From assembly GCA_003168265.1 (NCBI GenBank), contig PMSV01000022.1, positions 1-58,464 of the forward strand: a stretch of 58,464 bases of DNA, written 5' to 3'. A program made the position numbers and the translations under genes. Origin of the DNA: Chitinophagaceae bacterium (lineage in GTDB: Bacteria; Bacteroidota; Bacteroidia; Chitinophagales; Chitinophagaceae). This document shows, piece by piece, positions 45,154-54,089 of the stretch. The notes under the pieces are model-generated. The model made no database searches and had not been told where the DNA came from. It saw nothing but the letters and a program-made list of their open reading frames with translations. Positions within the stretch are counted from its first letter, which is position 1. Each line of letters starts with the position of its first letter.

Positions 45154-45441
45154 TCATTTTACACCAAGATAGGCCTGCAGGTCCTGAACATATTTTTCAA
45201 ATGCCTTCACTCCTGCCTGGGTAATCCTGCAGATCGTCTGAGGATAATTGTCCTTGAATTTCTTCTGCACCTCAATATAACCCGCGTCTTTCAGCTTATT
45301 GATCTGAACGCTCAGGTTACCTGCAGTCGCATTGGTTTTATCCTTCAGGAAAGTAAACTCTGCTTCCTTCACGCTGATCAAAAGCGAAATTACGGCAAGG
45401 CGTAGCTGAGAATGCAATATGGGGTCCAGGTCCTTAAACAT
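45154..45441 (-). CDS. Winged-helix transcriptional regulator
   Basis: This 95-residue, mostly helical protein has a single winged helix: LHSQLRLAVISLLISVKEAEFTFLKDK, then TAGNLSVQINKLKDAGYIEVQKKF and a CRITQAGVKAFEKYV wing end. This is the small HTH type common in Bacteroidota that pairs with a downstream or upstream membrane protein. The start overlaps the stop region of the membrane-protein gene by eight bases, implying coupled expression. It probably regulates its own operon. Confidence 0.88.
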   Translation of the reverse strand: MFKDLDPILHSQLRLAVISLLISVKEAEFTFLKDKTNATAGNLSVQINKLKDAGYIEVQKKFKDNYPQTICRITQAGVKAFEKYVQDLQAYLGVK

Positions 45442-46036
45442 TCCCGCGAATTTGTTTTTGATGATTCATTCTAAGAAGGTGCCCTGGTATGATATAACTG
45501 ATCAGGATGGCTACGCCCAGCATAATAATGCGCATATCGTAGCTGACATAAACCGTTGCCACCGCGATAGGAAAACAAAGCAATCCGCCAATAAACAGAG
45601 GTTTGAACTGGATCAGTTTTCCGGAAACATAAGTACCTATTCCATAGAATAGGATATAAAATGAAAAGCAATAATCCCAACCGATCTGCCCAAAAATTAA
45701 AAAGGAAATGAAATAACCCAGGCCCACGGCCGTCCATAGATAGATGTTCGCATCCTCAACAAAGGTCCTTGCACTGCGCTTTTTCATCCTTTTAAATCCT
45801 ATCAGGATCTGAGCAACAAAGACGACCACCAATACAAGCCAGGCCATGGGATGGTAGGGGCTATTCATTCCGACTTTTAAAGAATACTGAATCACGCAGG
45901 CCAGCAGAACACCCCATCCCCAGATCAAAAAATAAATGCTGCTGTCCTGGAGCGATTGCCTGGTAGACTGGATCATGGAGGTGATCAGTTGAAGGCTCTG
46001 TTCGGCGGACAAATCCTTATCGGCTATATTTTCCAT
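45434..46036 (-). CDS. Hypothetical integral membrane protein
   Basis: The protein has 200 residues. A soluble N-terminus of about 30 residues (LSAEQSLQLITSMIQSTRQSL) precedes five to six hydrophobic segments (SIYFLIWGWGVLLACVIQYS, AWLVLVVVFVAQILIGF, LWTAVGLGYFISFLIFG, YCFSFYILFYGIGTYVSGKL, FIGGLLCFPIAVATVYVSY, IIMLGVAILISYIIPGHLL). I do not recognise a named family. The recurring pairing with a winged-helix regulator suggests membrane-linked signalling, but that is inference. It starts 15 bases after the TPR-like gene. Confidence 0.75.
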   Translation of the reverse strand: MENIADKDLSAEQSLQLITSMIQSTRQSLQDSSIYFLIWGWGVLLACVIQYSLKVGMNSPYHPMAWLVLVVVFVAQILIGFKRMKKRSARTFVEDANIYLWTAVGLGYFISFLIFGQIGWDYCFSFYILFYGIGTYVSGKLIQFKPLFIGGLLCFPIAVATVYVSYDMRIIMLGVAILISYIIPGHLLRMNHQKQIRGNV

Positions 46037-46051
46037 AATTATATATAAATA

Positions 46052-46696
46052 TTATTGACACTGAGCCAGCATATCTTCAGACAGTTTCTCCCCCCAATTC
46101 GGATAAAGCGGTTTCACCTGGAATGTCTTATACAAAGCCAAAGCTTTTTCAAAAAGTGGTTTGGCATTCTTCTTACCGCCGCCATATGCTTCGGGGGTTC
46201 CGAATATGCTCATTCCCTGCAGATAGTAGAGCCTGGGATTATTCGGATCCAGTTTCAATCCATCCTGCAAATAACTGCTGGCCTGCTGTCCGAAGCTCAT
46301 CCATCGGCCTTGCGGATCTACCAGCATTTGCTGAGTTGCCGCCATATTGCGCACGGAACAGATTTCTGCATTCTTCTCGATGGTTTCCGCCTTGTCGCAG
46401 AGCGCCTGGGCCCTTGTTGAATTCGCGTCCTTGTCCAGGTTCTTGTCACTCCAACCAGCCCTGGTCAAAGCAAGGCCCGCATAATAATAAGGCAGCCACT
46501 GCGTCTTTTCGGCATCACCGATACGCTCAAAACTATTCGACACGCTTTGAAAATCCTGCGTAGTTTTAGCCGAGTCCAGAAGGGCAATATTTTTTTGCAT
46601 GGCCTCCGCATATTTGTCGCTCTGGGCGAAAATATTTTGCCCGTTCAGCAAAGTGAACGCGACCAGAAAAGAAAAGATGGATGATTTCATTTGCAT
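46052..46696 (-). CDS. Exported TPR-like hypothetical protein
   Basis: The protein has 214 residues and a signal peptide (SIFSFLVAFTLLNGQNIFAQ). The mature part is helical with TPR-like pairs (YAGLALTRAGWSDKNLDK, DGLKLDPNNPRLYYLQGMSI, AKPLFEKALALYKTFQVKPL), ending with one cysteine. No enzyme motif is visible. It is in the minus-strand group between the TonB receptor and the membrane protein, so it may assist the receptor or sense envelope status; this is context only. Confidence 0.75.
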   Translation of the reverse strand: MQMKSSIFSFLVAFTLLNGQNIFAQSDKYAEAMQKNIALLDSAKTTQDFQSVSNSFERIGDAEKTQWLPYYYAGLALTRAGWSDKNLDKDANSTRAQALCDKAETIEKNAEICSVRNMAATQQMLVDPQGRWMSFGQQASSYLQDGLKLDPNNPRLYYLQGMSIFGTPEAYGGGKKNAKPLFEKALALYKTFQVKPLYPNWGEKLSEDMLAQCQ

Positions 46697-46790
46697 ATAT
46701 TTTGTTTTTAATTTGTCAAATGTAACCTCGCATATTTCATTGGCTTTAAGGCTAAATGAGCATGCCCGGTTTCATATTTGATTTGATTTG

Positions 46791-49052
46791 TCATAAATTA
46801 TTATTGATCGCATCCTGGCTCCTGTCCACTCCCCAGCTTAAAAAACAGCCGATAAAATAGAATCTTCTGGCTGGCAGGGTGATAGGCTGTTTCAAATCCG
46901 GATCGCCGCTATAGGTATAATTATAGCCGAAGACCGGGTTATAACCAAGTGCATTGGTCATACTCGCGAATAGCACTACAAAGGTCCTCGCATTCTTTTT
47001 ACCAATGCTCGGCACATATTCCGCGCTCAGGTTCAGACTTTGATAATCCTTTGTGATTCCCTGGTCGGCCAGATAATATTGATTGGCGCTATCGAGGCGA
47101 AAATTATAATAGGGTCGTCCAGTTGCAAAACTATAAGTAGCATTCACGCCCACTTTCAGGTCCGTGAAAAACCTCTTCACTACGATCGAAGCCGTATGAT
47201 GGGTCGCATAACTGGGCATAAGCTGCTCGGTATAATTCAAATAATTCCTCTTCGTATCCAAATAGGAATAACTGATCCAGTAATCGAAATTCTTAAAGGT
47301 CTTCTTGTCCCTCCAGAAAAATTCCAACCCATCCGCATAACCGCTTCCGGAATTATTATAAGTGGAATAGAAATAATTGATAGGAACTGTTTTAACAAGG
47401 TCCTGGTATTGCTTGTAATAGGCTTCCACCCGGAAAATCCTGTCCTTGCTCATCTTCTGGTAATTGATGATATAATGCGTGGCCTTGGTGAATTCGAGAT
47501 TGCTGGTATAGAAAAGCTGCGAATTCTCCGGTAATTGATAAAAAATTCCATAGGCAACAGAGATCTGCGCATCTGTTCCGGTCTTATAGGCCAATGAAAC
47601 GCGGGGAGCCAGATCGCTGCGGGCTATAACGGAAGAATACTCATAGCGAAGGCCGAGTTTGGCCGCCAGATCATTGGTGATGAAGATATCCGTTTCGGCA
47701 AATAAAGAACTGAAATTATTGGAGAATTTAAATACCGTATCCAGGTTGTTTTGCTGGAAGGGTTGGCGATTGTAAGCATACCAGTATTCTCCTCCGAATC
47801 TAAAAGAACTGATCCCTCCCAATTTCTTATCGAATACTGCTTTGAACTGCGTCAGGTCCTGGCGGCTTGTCAATCCGAAATTCTTAAAAACCATCCAGAA
47901 TGCCGAATCGCTGAAAACCTCGGGCTGGTTGGCCGCATTCTGCACCTGTTGCATAATGCTGTCCCGGTTCGTGCTATAGCTCACACCCAGGTTCATCTTC
48001 CATCCATTCCCCAGCAATTCCCTCCAGCTCAGGTTATTGTACCAGTTGGTATTTGTTAAAGCGAATGCGTCGTTGAGATAGAGGCTATCCACGTCTTGTC
48101 TTCTTAGGCCCAAAACGTTATGGTTAAAAGTCGTATAGTACTTGAGCATGCCCCCATTCTTTGTCTTAATCCTGAAATTCGCATCGGCCGTGTGATATTG
48201 GGGCATATGAAAATAATCCGGCACCTGCTTCACCGCTGCGAAATACAAAGCGACATTGGTATAATTATAATTGATGCCCCAGGAAAAATCCTTATCCTTA
48301 GAAAGTTGCTGGGTGCCCAGGCCCACAAGTAAGGGAGAAATGCTGGCATCCACCTCCGATTTCTCCGGAAGGTCGATCGATTCCAGAAGTACAACTGAAG
48401 AGAGAGCCTGACCATAAAGCGCAGAATAACCGCCTGTACTAAAGACGGTCCCCTTAAAAAGGAAGGGAGAAAAGCGGCCCCTCTGAGCTATATCAGGTAC
48501 ACTCGTATAATAGGGATTGTTCACCAGGGTCCCGTCAATATATTGTTTGGCCTCATAACCCGCACCGCCTCTGACAAAAAGACCCTCCTGCTCACCTACC
48601 TGCTGTGCTCCGGGTAGGGTCTTCAGTGCAGCGGTAATATCCGCATTCGATCCCGCAGTAGTAGCCACGTCCAGGGAGCTCAGAATGGCCCCTCTTTTTG
48701 AATCCCCCGCCGCAAAAGAACCGGCAGAAATGGTCACAGCTTTCAGTTCACTCAGTTGTTCATGAAGTGCGATAGGCAAATTCCTGGCTATTAATTCAAT
48801 CACGATCTTCAGTTCATAGGGATTATACCCAATACAGCTCACTGAAAGAACCTGCTCTCCTTTTTCCGTAGTCGTGAAATGAAAATGGCCGCTCGAATCC
48901 GAAGTTGCCCCATCATAGGTATTCTTTAATGAAATGCTAGCCCCTGGAACAGGATGGCCCTTGCTATCCCGAACAATCCCATTGACCGAAGTCTGGGCCT
49001 CCAGTGCCATCCTTACCCCAAACATGATTACAAATACCAGGAACCCTTTCAC
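46791..49052 (-). CDS. TonB-dependent outer-membrane receptor
   Basis: The protein has 753 residues and a signal peptide (LVFVIMFGVRMALEAQ). A carboxypeptidase-regulatory-like domain follows (TSVNGIVRDSKGHPVPGASI), then a plug domain with TAALKTLPGAQQVGEQEGLF, VRGGAGYEAKQYIDGTLV and ALYGQALSSVVLLES, and a barrel ending before a short polar tail. The family takes up chelated metals, vitamins or peptides. It lies 72 bases after the LytS-like kinase gene on the same strand, so kinase-linked regulation is plausible. No SusD is present. The substrate is unknown. Confidence 0.92.
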   Translation of the reverse strand: MKGFLVFVIMFGVRMALEAQTSVNGIVRDSKGHPVPGASISLKNTYDGATSDSSGHFHFTTTEKGEQVLSVSCIGYNPYELKIVIELIARNLPIALHEQLSELKAVTISAGSFAAGDSKRGAILSSLDVATTAGSNADITAALKTLPGAQQVGEQEGLFVRGGAGYEAKQYIDGTLVNNPYYTSVPDIAQRGRFSPFLFKGTVFSTGGYSALYGQALSSVVLLESIDLPEKSEVDASISPLLVGLGTQQLSKDKDFSWGINYNYTNVALYFAAVKQVPDYFHMPQYHTADANFRIKTKNGGMLKYYTTFNHNVLGLRRQDVDSLYLNDAFALTNTNWYNNLSWRELLGNGWKMNLGVSYSTNRDSIMQQVQNAANQPEVFSDSAFWMVFKNFGLTSRQDLTQFKAVFDKKLGGISSFRFGGEYWYAYNRQPFQQNNLDTVFKFSNNFSSLFAETDIFITNDLAAKLGLRYEYSSVIARSDLAPRVSLAYKTGTDAQISVAYGIFYQLPENSQLFYTSNLEFTKATHYIINYQKMSKDRIFRVEAYYKQYQDLVKTVPINYFYSTYNNSGSGYADGLEFFWRDKKTFKNFDYWISYSYLDTKRNYLNYTEQLMPSYATHHTASIVVKRFFTDLKVGVNATYSFATGRPYYNFRLDSANQYYLADQGITKDYQSLNLSAEYVPSIGKKNARTFVVLFASMTNALGYNPVFGYNYTYSGDPDLKQPITLPARRFYFIGCFLSWGVDRSQDAINNNL

Positions 49053-49124
49053 TAATTATAAATTTATCTCAAAACTAAAGTAGTTTACAATATAAACCAA
49101 ATTTATAAAAAATATATCCGATAT

Positions 49125-50180
49125 TCATTCCACCGGGATCATCAGCACCGCTTCTACGATCTCCCCATTGATCTCCCGGATATCGAAATTCGCCTGTGCT
49201 CCGAAAACCAGTTGCAGCCTGTTCCTTGTGCTGGCAATCCCAAACCCATCCCCATTCATGGTTCCATTCAGCCTCCCCGAATTGCGAACGATCAATTGAT
49301 GGAAATTGTCCTTAAAACCGGAAATGATCTTCACCTTTCCACCCTTAACCTGCTTGCTGATCCCATGTTTGATGGCATTTTCCGCCAGGGTTTGCAGCAT
49401 CATCGGAGGTATCGGCTGGTTCAGGGTTTGGTAATCGATATTGTATTCTATCTGTAGCCTGTCTTCAAAACGAATTTGCTCCAGGGCAAGATAATCCTTC
49501 ACAATATTCAACTCCTTCTCCAGGCTGACGGTTTCCAATTTTTCTGCCTGCATGCTGCTTCGGAGAATATTGCTCAGTTCCGTGATCGCCGTCCTCGCCC
49601 GGTTAGGGTTCTCATCGATCAGGGCCCGGATGCTATTCAATGCATTGAAAATAAAATGCGGGTTAATATGGCTCTTGATAGTCTTAAGCTCCAGTTCCTT
49701 TACAAGTGCCCCTAGTTTGAGGGTGTCGAGCTGCTGTTTACGGCTCTTCTCGATATAGTGATAGAAATAGTAGATTAGGGTCCAGGGAATGATAAAGAGA
49801 CCATTCGTCATGATACCCAGCAGTAACCGTTTGGGAAATCCCAGTTTGAGTCTGCTGGGATCCAGCTTGAACAGGTCTACAATGCCCATACGAAGCAGGC
49901 TGTCCAGAATACATACGATCAGAACGCCCATGGCCAATTTGGGAAGGGCCTTTTCAATAGGCAGCAGGAGCCAGTCTGATTTTCGGATGGCGGCACGGAA
50001 CAAATGAGTGATCAGGATCCCAAGCAAAACGATCAGGCCCAATTGCTGAAGGAGGATATTGTCTGCCTCCTTATTATGATCGTGATCTGCAAGCGTTGAC
50101 AAGAAAATCATAAGCAGCGCAATCGATCCCCAACCCCCAATCTGACACCACCAATAATATTTTGTACTATTCTTAGGCAC
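49125..50180 (-). CDS. LytS/YpdA-type sensor histidine kinase, no adjacent response regulator
   Basis: The protein has 351 residues. About four membrane helices occupy the first 140 residues. The His-kinase domain of this family follows, with SHINPHFIFNALNSIRALI, where the histidine in NPHF is the phosphorylation site. The ATPase domain has IPPMMLQTLAENAIKHGIS (N-box) and a GDGFGIASTRNRL G-box. In Bacteroidota such kinases nearly always sit beside a LytTR response regulator; here the next genes are a TonB receptor (minus) and dxs (plus), so the partner must be encoded elsewhere. No sensor domain beyond the helices is visible. Confidence 0.9.
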   Translation of the reverse strand: MPKNSTKYYWWCQIGGWGSIALLMIFLSTLADHDHNKEADNILLQQLGLIVLLGILITHLFRAAIRKSDWLLLPIEKALPKLAMGVLIVCILDSLLRMGIVDLFKLDPSRLKLGFPKRLLLGIMTNGLFIIPWTLIYYFYHYIEKSRKQQLDTLKLGALVKELELKTIKSHINPHFIFNALNSIRALIDENPNRARTAITELSNILRSSMQAEKLETVSLEKELNIVKDYLALEQIRFEDRLQIEYNIDYQTLNQPIPPMMLQTLAENAIKHGISKQVKGGKVKIISGFKDNFHQLIVRNSGRLNGTMNGDGFGIASTRNRLQLVFGAQANFDIREINGEIVEAVLMIPVE

Positions 50181-50356
50181 GGAGCAAATCTAATTTTTTC
50201 CGGCAGATGATCAACCTGGAATTTTATTAATGGCATAATTGATCCCCAGCCGGTTAGGCAAGGCAAAAAGAATTGATAATTATGGATACTGCTCCCTCTT
50301 TGAGAGCGTTCTATATAGCGAATAATCGTAATTTTGTCCGTCAACCAACGACCATC

Positions 50357-52288
50357 ATGGAAATCAACCCTGGGCCTTTACTAAAAACCATCGGGTCACC
50401 CGATGACCTCAAAAAACTGAGCAGGGAAGAACTGCAGCAGTTGTCGGATGAATTGCGCCAGTATATCATTGATATTGTCAGCGTTCACGGAGGTCATTTC
50501 GGAGCGAGCCTGGGCGTGGTTGAATTGACGGTTGCCCTGCATTATGTTTACCAAACCCCCTATGATCAATTGGTGTGGGATGTCGGCCACCAGGCCTACG
50601 GACATAAGATCCTTACCGGACGCCGCGAATCCTTCATCTCCAACCGCAAATACCAAGGGATCAGCGGATTTCCAAAAAGAGGGGAAAGTCCATATGATAG
50701 TTTCGGAGTCGGACATTCTTCCACTTCCATAAGTGCTGCCCTCGGCATGGCCCTGGCTGCCAAACACAAGGGAGAGAAGAACCGCAAGAGTGTAGCCATC
50801 ATCGGAGACGGAGCCATGACCGCCGGAATCGCTTTCGAAGGCATGAACCATGCTGGTGTGGCCGACACCGACCTGCTCATCATCCTCAATGACAACTGCA
50901 TGAGTATCGACCCCAATGTCGGCGCCATGAAAGAATACCTGACCGATATCACTACCTCTCAGACCTATAACAAATTAAAAGATGATATCTGGAAAGCGCT
51001 TGGCAAATTGCCTGTGGGAAAACAGTTCAGCCGGGAAATGGCCAGTAAGATCGAACACAGCATCAAGAGTTTTGTCAGCAAGAGCAGCAACCTTTTCGAA
51101 ACCCTCAAACTGCGTTATTTTGGGCCAATCGACGGACACAATCTCACCAAACTCGTTGATACCCTCAACGACCTTAAAAATATTCCGGGACCCAAACTGC
51201 TGCACATCATCACTACAAAGGGAAAAGGCTATGCTCTGGCCGAAAAGGACCAAACCAAATGGCATGCCCCCGGGCTCTTTGACAAGATCACCGGCGAGAT
51301 CTACAAAAAGCGCTTTGAGACCCCGCAGCCTCCCAAATACCAGGATGTTTTCGGACATACCATCATTGAACTCGCCGAAAAAAATGACCGGATCTTCGGC
51401 ATCACTCCAGCCATGCCTTCAGGCTCCTCCCTCAAATTCATGATGGACAGGATGCCTGACCGTGCAATTGATGTCGGCATCTGCGAACAGCATGCCGTCA
51501 CCTTGAGCGCAGGCATGGCAACTCAGGGACTGAAAGTATTTTGCAATATCTATTCCTCTTTCATGCAGCGGGCCTATGACCAGGTCGTACACGATGTGGC
51601 AATTCAGAACCTGCCCGTCATATTTTGCTTGGATCGGGCCGGCCTGGTCGGCGAAGACGGGCCCACCCACCATGGAGCTTATGACCTGGCTTATATGCGA
51701 TGCATCCCTAATATGATTGTCAGCGCTCCAATGAATGAAAGCGAATTGCGCAATCTCATGTACACCGCGCAGCTAGACACCACCACCAGCCCCTTTGTCA
51801 TACGCTATCCCCGCGGGGAAGGGGTCATGCCGGTATGGAAAACAGAAATGCAGGAAATAAAGATTGGGACCGGCCGCAGGCTCCGCGAAGGTGAAGAAAT
51901 CGCCATCCTCACGATCGGCCATCCGGGGAATTTTGCTGCTACAGCTATCCGCGAGTTGCGCACATATGGCCTCAATCCTGGTCACTACGATCTGCGTTTC
52001 GTGAAGCCCCTCGACGAAGCCCTTCTCCATGAAATCATGCAACGCTATCCCAGGATCCTCACAGTAGAAGACGGAACAGTTTTAGGGGGATTCGGAAGCG
52101 CTGTGCTTGAATTCATGGCCCGAAATAATTACCGAAACCAGATTCAGCTACTCGGCATCCCGGATGTAATAGTAGAACATGGAAGCCTAAAGGAATTGCA
52201 CCAGGAATGCCACTACGACAGCACAGCCATCGCTGCCTGCGTCCGTGAAATAATGAAGGACAGTATCCGCGTCAGCCTGCACCAGTAG
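50357..52288 (+). CDS. dxs: 1-deoxy-D-xylulose-5-phosphate synthase
   Basis: About 643 residues; ATG 50357 gives the canonical MEINPGPLLKTIGSPDDLK. Thiamine-diphosphate binding is seen in the GDGAMTAGIAFEGMNHAG stretch, with the catalytic Glu in DVGICEQHAVTLSAG, plus VWDVGHQAYGHKILTGR, GFPKRGESPYDSFGVGHS and FVIRYPRGEG. It makes DXP from pyruvate and glyceraldehyde-3-phosphate for the MEP isoprenoid pathway and for vitamin B6 and thiamine. The gene is divergent from the kinase and convergent with dps. Confidence 0.96.
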   Translation: MEINPGPLLKTIGSPDDLKKLSREELQQLSDELRQYIIDIVSVHGGHFGASLGVVELTVALHYVYQTPYDQLVWDVGHQAYGHKILTGRRESFISNRKYQGISGFPKRGESPYDSFGVGHSSTSISAALGMALAAKHKGEKNRKSVAIIGDGAMTAGIAFEGMNHAGVADTDLLIILNDNCMSIDPNVGAMKEYLTDITTSQTYNKLKDDIWKALGKLPVGKQFSREMASKIEHSIKSFVSKSSNLFETLKLRYFGPIDGHNLTKLVDTLNDLKNIPGPKLLHIITTKGKGYALAEKDQTKWHAPGLFDKITGEIYKKRFETPQPPKYQDVFGHTIIELAEKNDRIFGITPAMPSGSSLKFMMDRMPDRAIDVGICEQHAVTLSAGMATQGLKVFCNIYSSFMQRAYDQVVHDVAIQNLPVIFCLDRAGLVGEDGPTHHGAYDLAYMRCIPNMIVSAPMNESELRNLMYTAQLDTTTSPFVIRYPRGEGVMPVWKTEMQEIKIGTGRRLREGEEIAILTIGHPGNFAATAIRELRTYGLNPGHYDLRFVKPLDEALLHEIMQRYPRILTVEDGTVLGGFGSAVLEFMARNNYRNQIQLLGIPDVIVEHGSLKELHQECHYDSTAIAACVREIMKDSIRVSLHQ

Positions 52289-52300
52289 ATATGAAAATTG

Positions 52301-52329
52301 GATCGGCCCGGGCTGCGCCCGGACCGATC
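52301..52329. repeat. Strong GC-rich hairpin between dxs and dps
   Basis: GATCGG-C-CCGGGC, three loop bases, then GCCCGG-A-CCGATC: twelve pairs with one C-A mismatch. It starts 13 bases after the dxs stop. No T-run follows on either strand, so it may be a processed 3' end or weak bidirectional terminator for the convergent genes. Confidence 0.65.
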
Positions 52330-52439
52330 GCCGCTGCAAATTCAATCTCCCCTTGTATATAGAACCCCTATTTATCTATAGTTTTTACAGTTTGCCAGAT
52401 GGAACCTCGCTTATTCAACACCCTATATGAGCTCAAGCC

Positions 52440-52913
52440 CTATTTCAAATGTGCTCTCAGAAACCAGGCCATCTTCTCATGCTTCTCCATGAGCCCGGTC
52501 ACAAAATCGCTCGTGCCCTTATCCTCCTGCTCTTTATCGAAACTCTCGATCAGGCCGCGAAGACGGATGATGATCTGTTCATGGTCGGAAAGCAATTCCT
52601 TAACAAGGATCAGGCCGGTATTACCCTTCTCCCCTTCCTCTGAAAGAGCGGTTAATTTGAGAAATTCCCCCAGGGTAGCCGGAGCATAATGCCCGATCGT
52701 GCGAATCCTCTCAGCAACATCATCTATAACATCAGTAAGCGCTTTATACTGGCTCTCGAACAACAAATGTTTATCGTGAAAATCCGGACCCTCCACATTC
52801 CAGTGGGACTTCAGTGTCTTTGTGTAAATAATGAATTCATCTGCAAGAATTTTGGAAAGGTCTTCAGCAACCTGCTGTCTGTCTTTGGCCTTGATGCCGA
52901 TGTTAGGTGTCAT
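52440..52913 (-). CDS. dps: Dps-family DNA-binding ferritin
   Basis: The protein has 157 residues and a four-helix Dps fold. The ferroxidase ligands are visible: SHWNVEGPDFHDKHLLFESQ (first helix pair) and an IDDVAERIRTIG continuation. Dps proteins form 12-mers that store iron and shield DNA from peroxide. The short N-terminus (MTPNIGIKAKDRQQVAEDL) has few lysines, so strong DNA binding is not assured. The gene is convergent with dxs. Confidence 0.92.
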   Translation of the reverse strand: MTPNIGIKAKDRQQVAEDLSKILADEFIIYTKTLKSHWNVEGPDFHDKHLLFESQYKALTDVIDDVAERIRTIGHYAPATLGEFLKLTALSEEGEKGNTGLILVKELLSDHEQIIIRLRGLIESFDKEQEDKGTSDFVTGLMEKHEKMAWFLRAHLK

Positions 52914-53145
52914 AGTCGATCTTTTGGTTAAATAATAGATTCGGTTATTTTGAAATACAATGACTTAAGGCGAAGACCTACCATCAAAGCCCGTTCCGAA
53001 ATGCTCAGACTCAAGGCAGAAATAGGAAGGACAATAAAAAAATAATGGTTTACCTGCTGTAGGGTGTGATGCAGGCCACATCTGAGGGAGGAAAAATATT
53101 CCCAATGGCTAACGCGCTGTGGACCTTAGTTCCCAGCTTCGATGA

Positions 53146-53922
53146 TCAGAACTGTTCAGCGGGTTCTTCCTCTTCCCTGTCCTCATTGAATTCGACGATG
53201 AAATTATTTCGGCCCTCGCCGACCAGTATCCTCATATATTTCAGTTGGACAAGTTCCAGCATGGAAAGGAATAAAAAAATAGCATGGATCCGATTCGTGC
53301 AGTTTTCGAAGACCTTCTCAAAAGAACAGGTCTTTTCCATCTCTACTAAATGAAGCATCTGATCCCGGCTCTCCTCCATGGTATAATTGTATTGCTCCAC
53401 GGTATGCACGGGTTTATTCTGGCGCTCCTTCATCCGCGTCATCACACGCTCGAAAGCCTTCATCAATTTAAACAGGGTGATATTCTGTATCTCTGTTCCT
53501 TCACCTTCGTGCTCCCCGATCACAGCGAGGTCTTTTTGAAGATTGCCACGGCGAACCATCAGCATCCTGAGCGCCTCCATTTCGGCCATCTTGGCCGAAG
53601 CCTCTTTATAACGCTTATATTCGAGGATCTTGTCAATCAATTCCTGTCGCGGATCGATCTCATTGCCCTGAACATCGAGTTCTTTGCGGGGAAGAAGCAT
53701 TCGGGCTTTAATTCGCATGAGGGTAGAGACAAAGAGAATAAACTCACTGGACAGCTCAATATTCATGATCTCCTGGTGATGGATAAAATCCAGAAAGTCC
53801 CGGATGATTTTATTGATGGGCACATTATAGATATCCAGTTCATCCCGCTCGATAAAAAAAAGCAGCAGGTCAAAAGGGCCCTCGAATTGCGGAAGTTTGA
53901 TCTGATATGAAGTATTGCTCAA
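53146..53922 (-). CDS. scpA: Segregation and condensation protein A
   Basis: The protein has 258 residues. It opens with YQIKLPQFEGPFDLLLFFIERDELDIYNVPI, the SMC-head-binding N-terminal region, and continues with DFLDFIHHQEIMNIELSSEFILFVSTLMRIKARMLLP. The C-terminal winged helix has FLSMLELVQLKYMRILVG and an acidic tail. It is the kleisin subunit of the SMC-ScpA-ScpB complex that condenses and segregates chromosomes. No scpB lies adjacent. A terminator upstream separates it from the DUF3078 gene. Confidence 0.95.
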   Translation of the reverse strand: MSNTSYQIKLPQFEGPFDLLLFFIERDELDIYNVPINKIIRDFLDFIHHQEIMNIELSSEFILFVSTLMRIKARMLLPRKELDVQGNEIDPRQELIDKILEYKRYKEASAKMAEMEALRMLMVRRGNLQKDLAVIGEHEGEGTEIQNITLFKLMKAFERVMTRMKERQNKPVHTVEQYNYTMEESRDQMLHLVEMEKTCSFEKVFENCTNRIHAIFLFLSMLELVQLKYMRILVGEGRNNFIVEFNEDREEEEPAEQF

Positions 53923-53934
53923 TAGATAGCTTTT

Positions 53935-53972
53935 AAAAAAAATCCGTTGCCCCCATGATGGCAGGCAACGGA
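53935..53972 (-). terminator. Intrinsic terminator upstream of scpA (ends the DUF3078 transcript)
   Basis: TCCGTTGCC (53943-53951) pairs perfectly with GGCAACGGA (53964-53972) over nine bases, with a 12-base loop. On the minus strand eight T bases follow. It stops transcripts from the DUF3078 gene just before scpA. Confidence 0.88.
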
Positions 53973-54089
53973 CAAATGTAACGATTCAGTCAGGGATATT
54001 CTCCTATGGACGCCGCCATTTTCATCACAGCGCCTGTTGATAAATCAAGCCCGGAATTTTTGGAAATCCGCAGGATATCCTTTTGCGGA

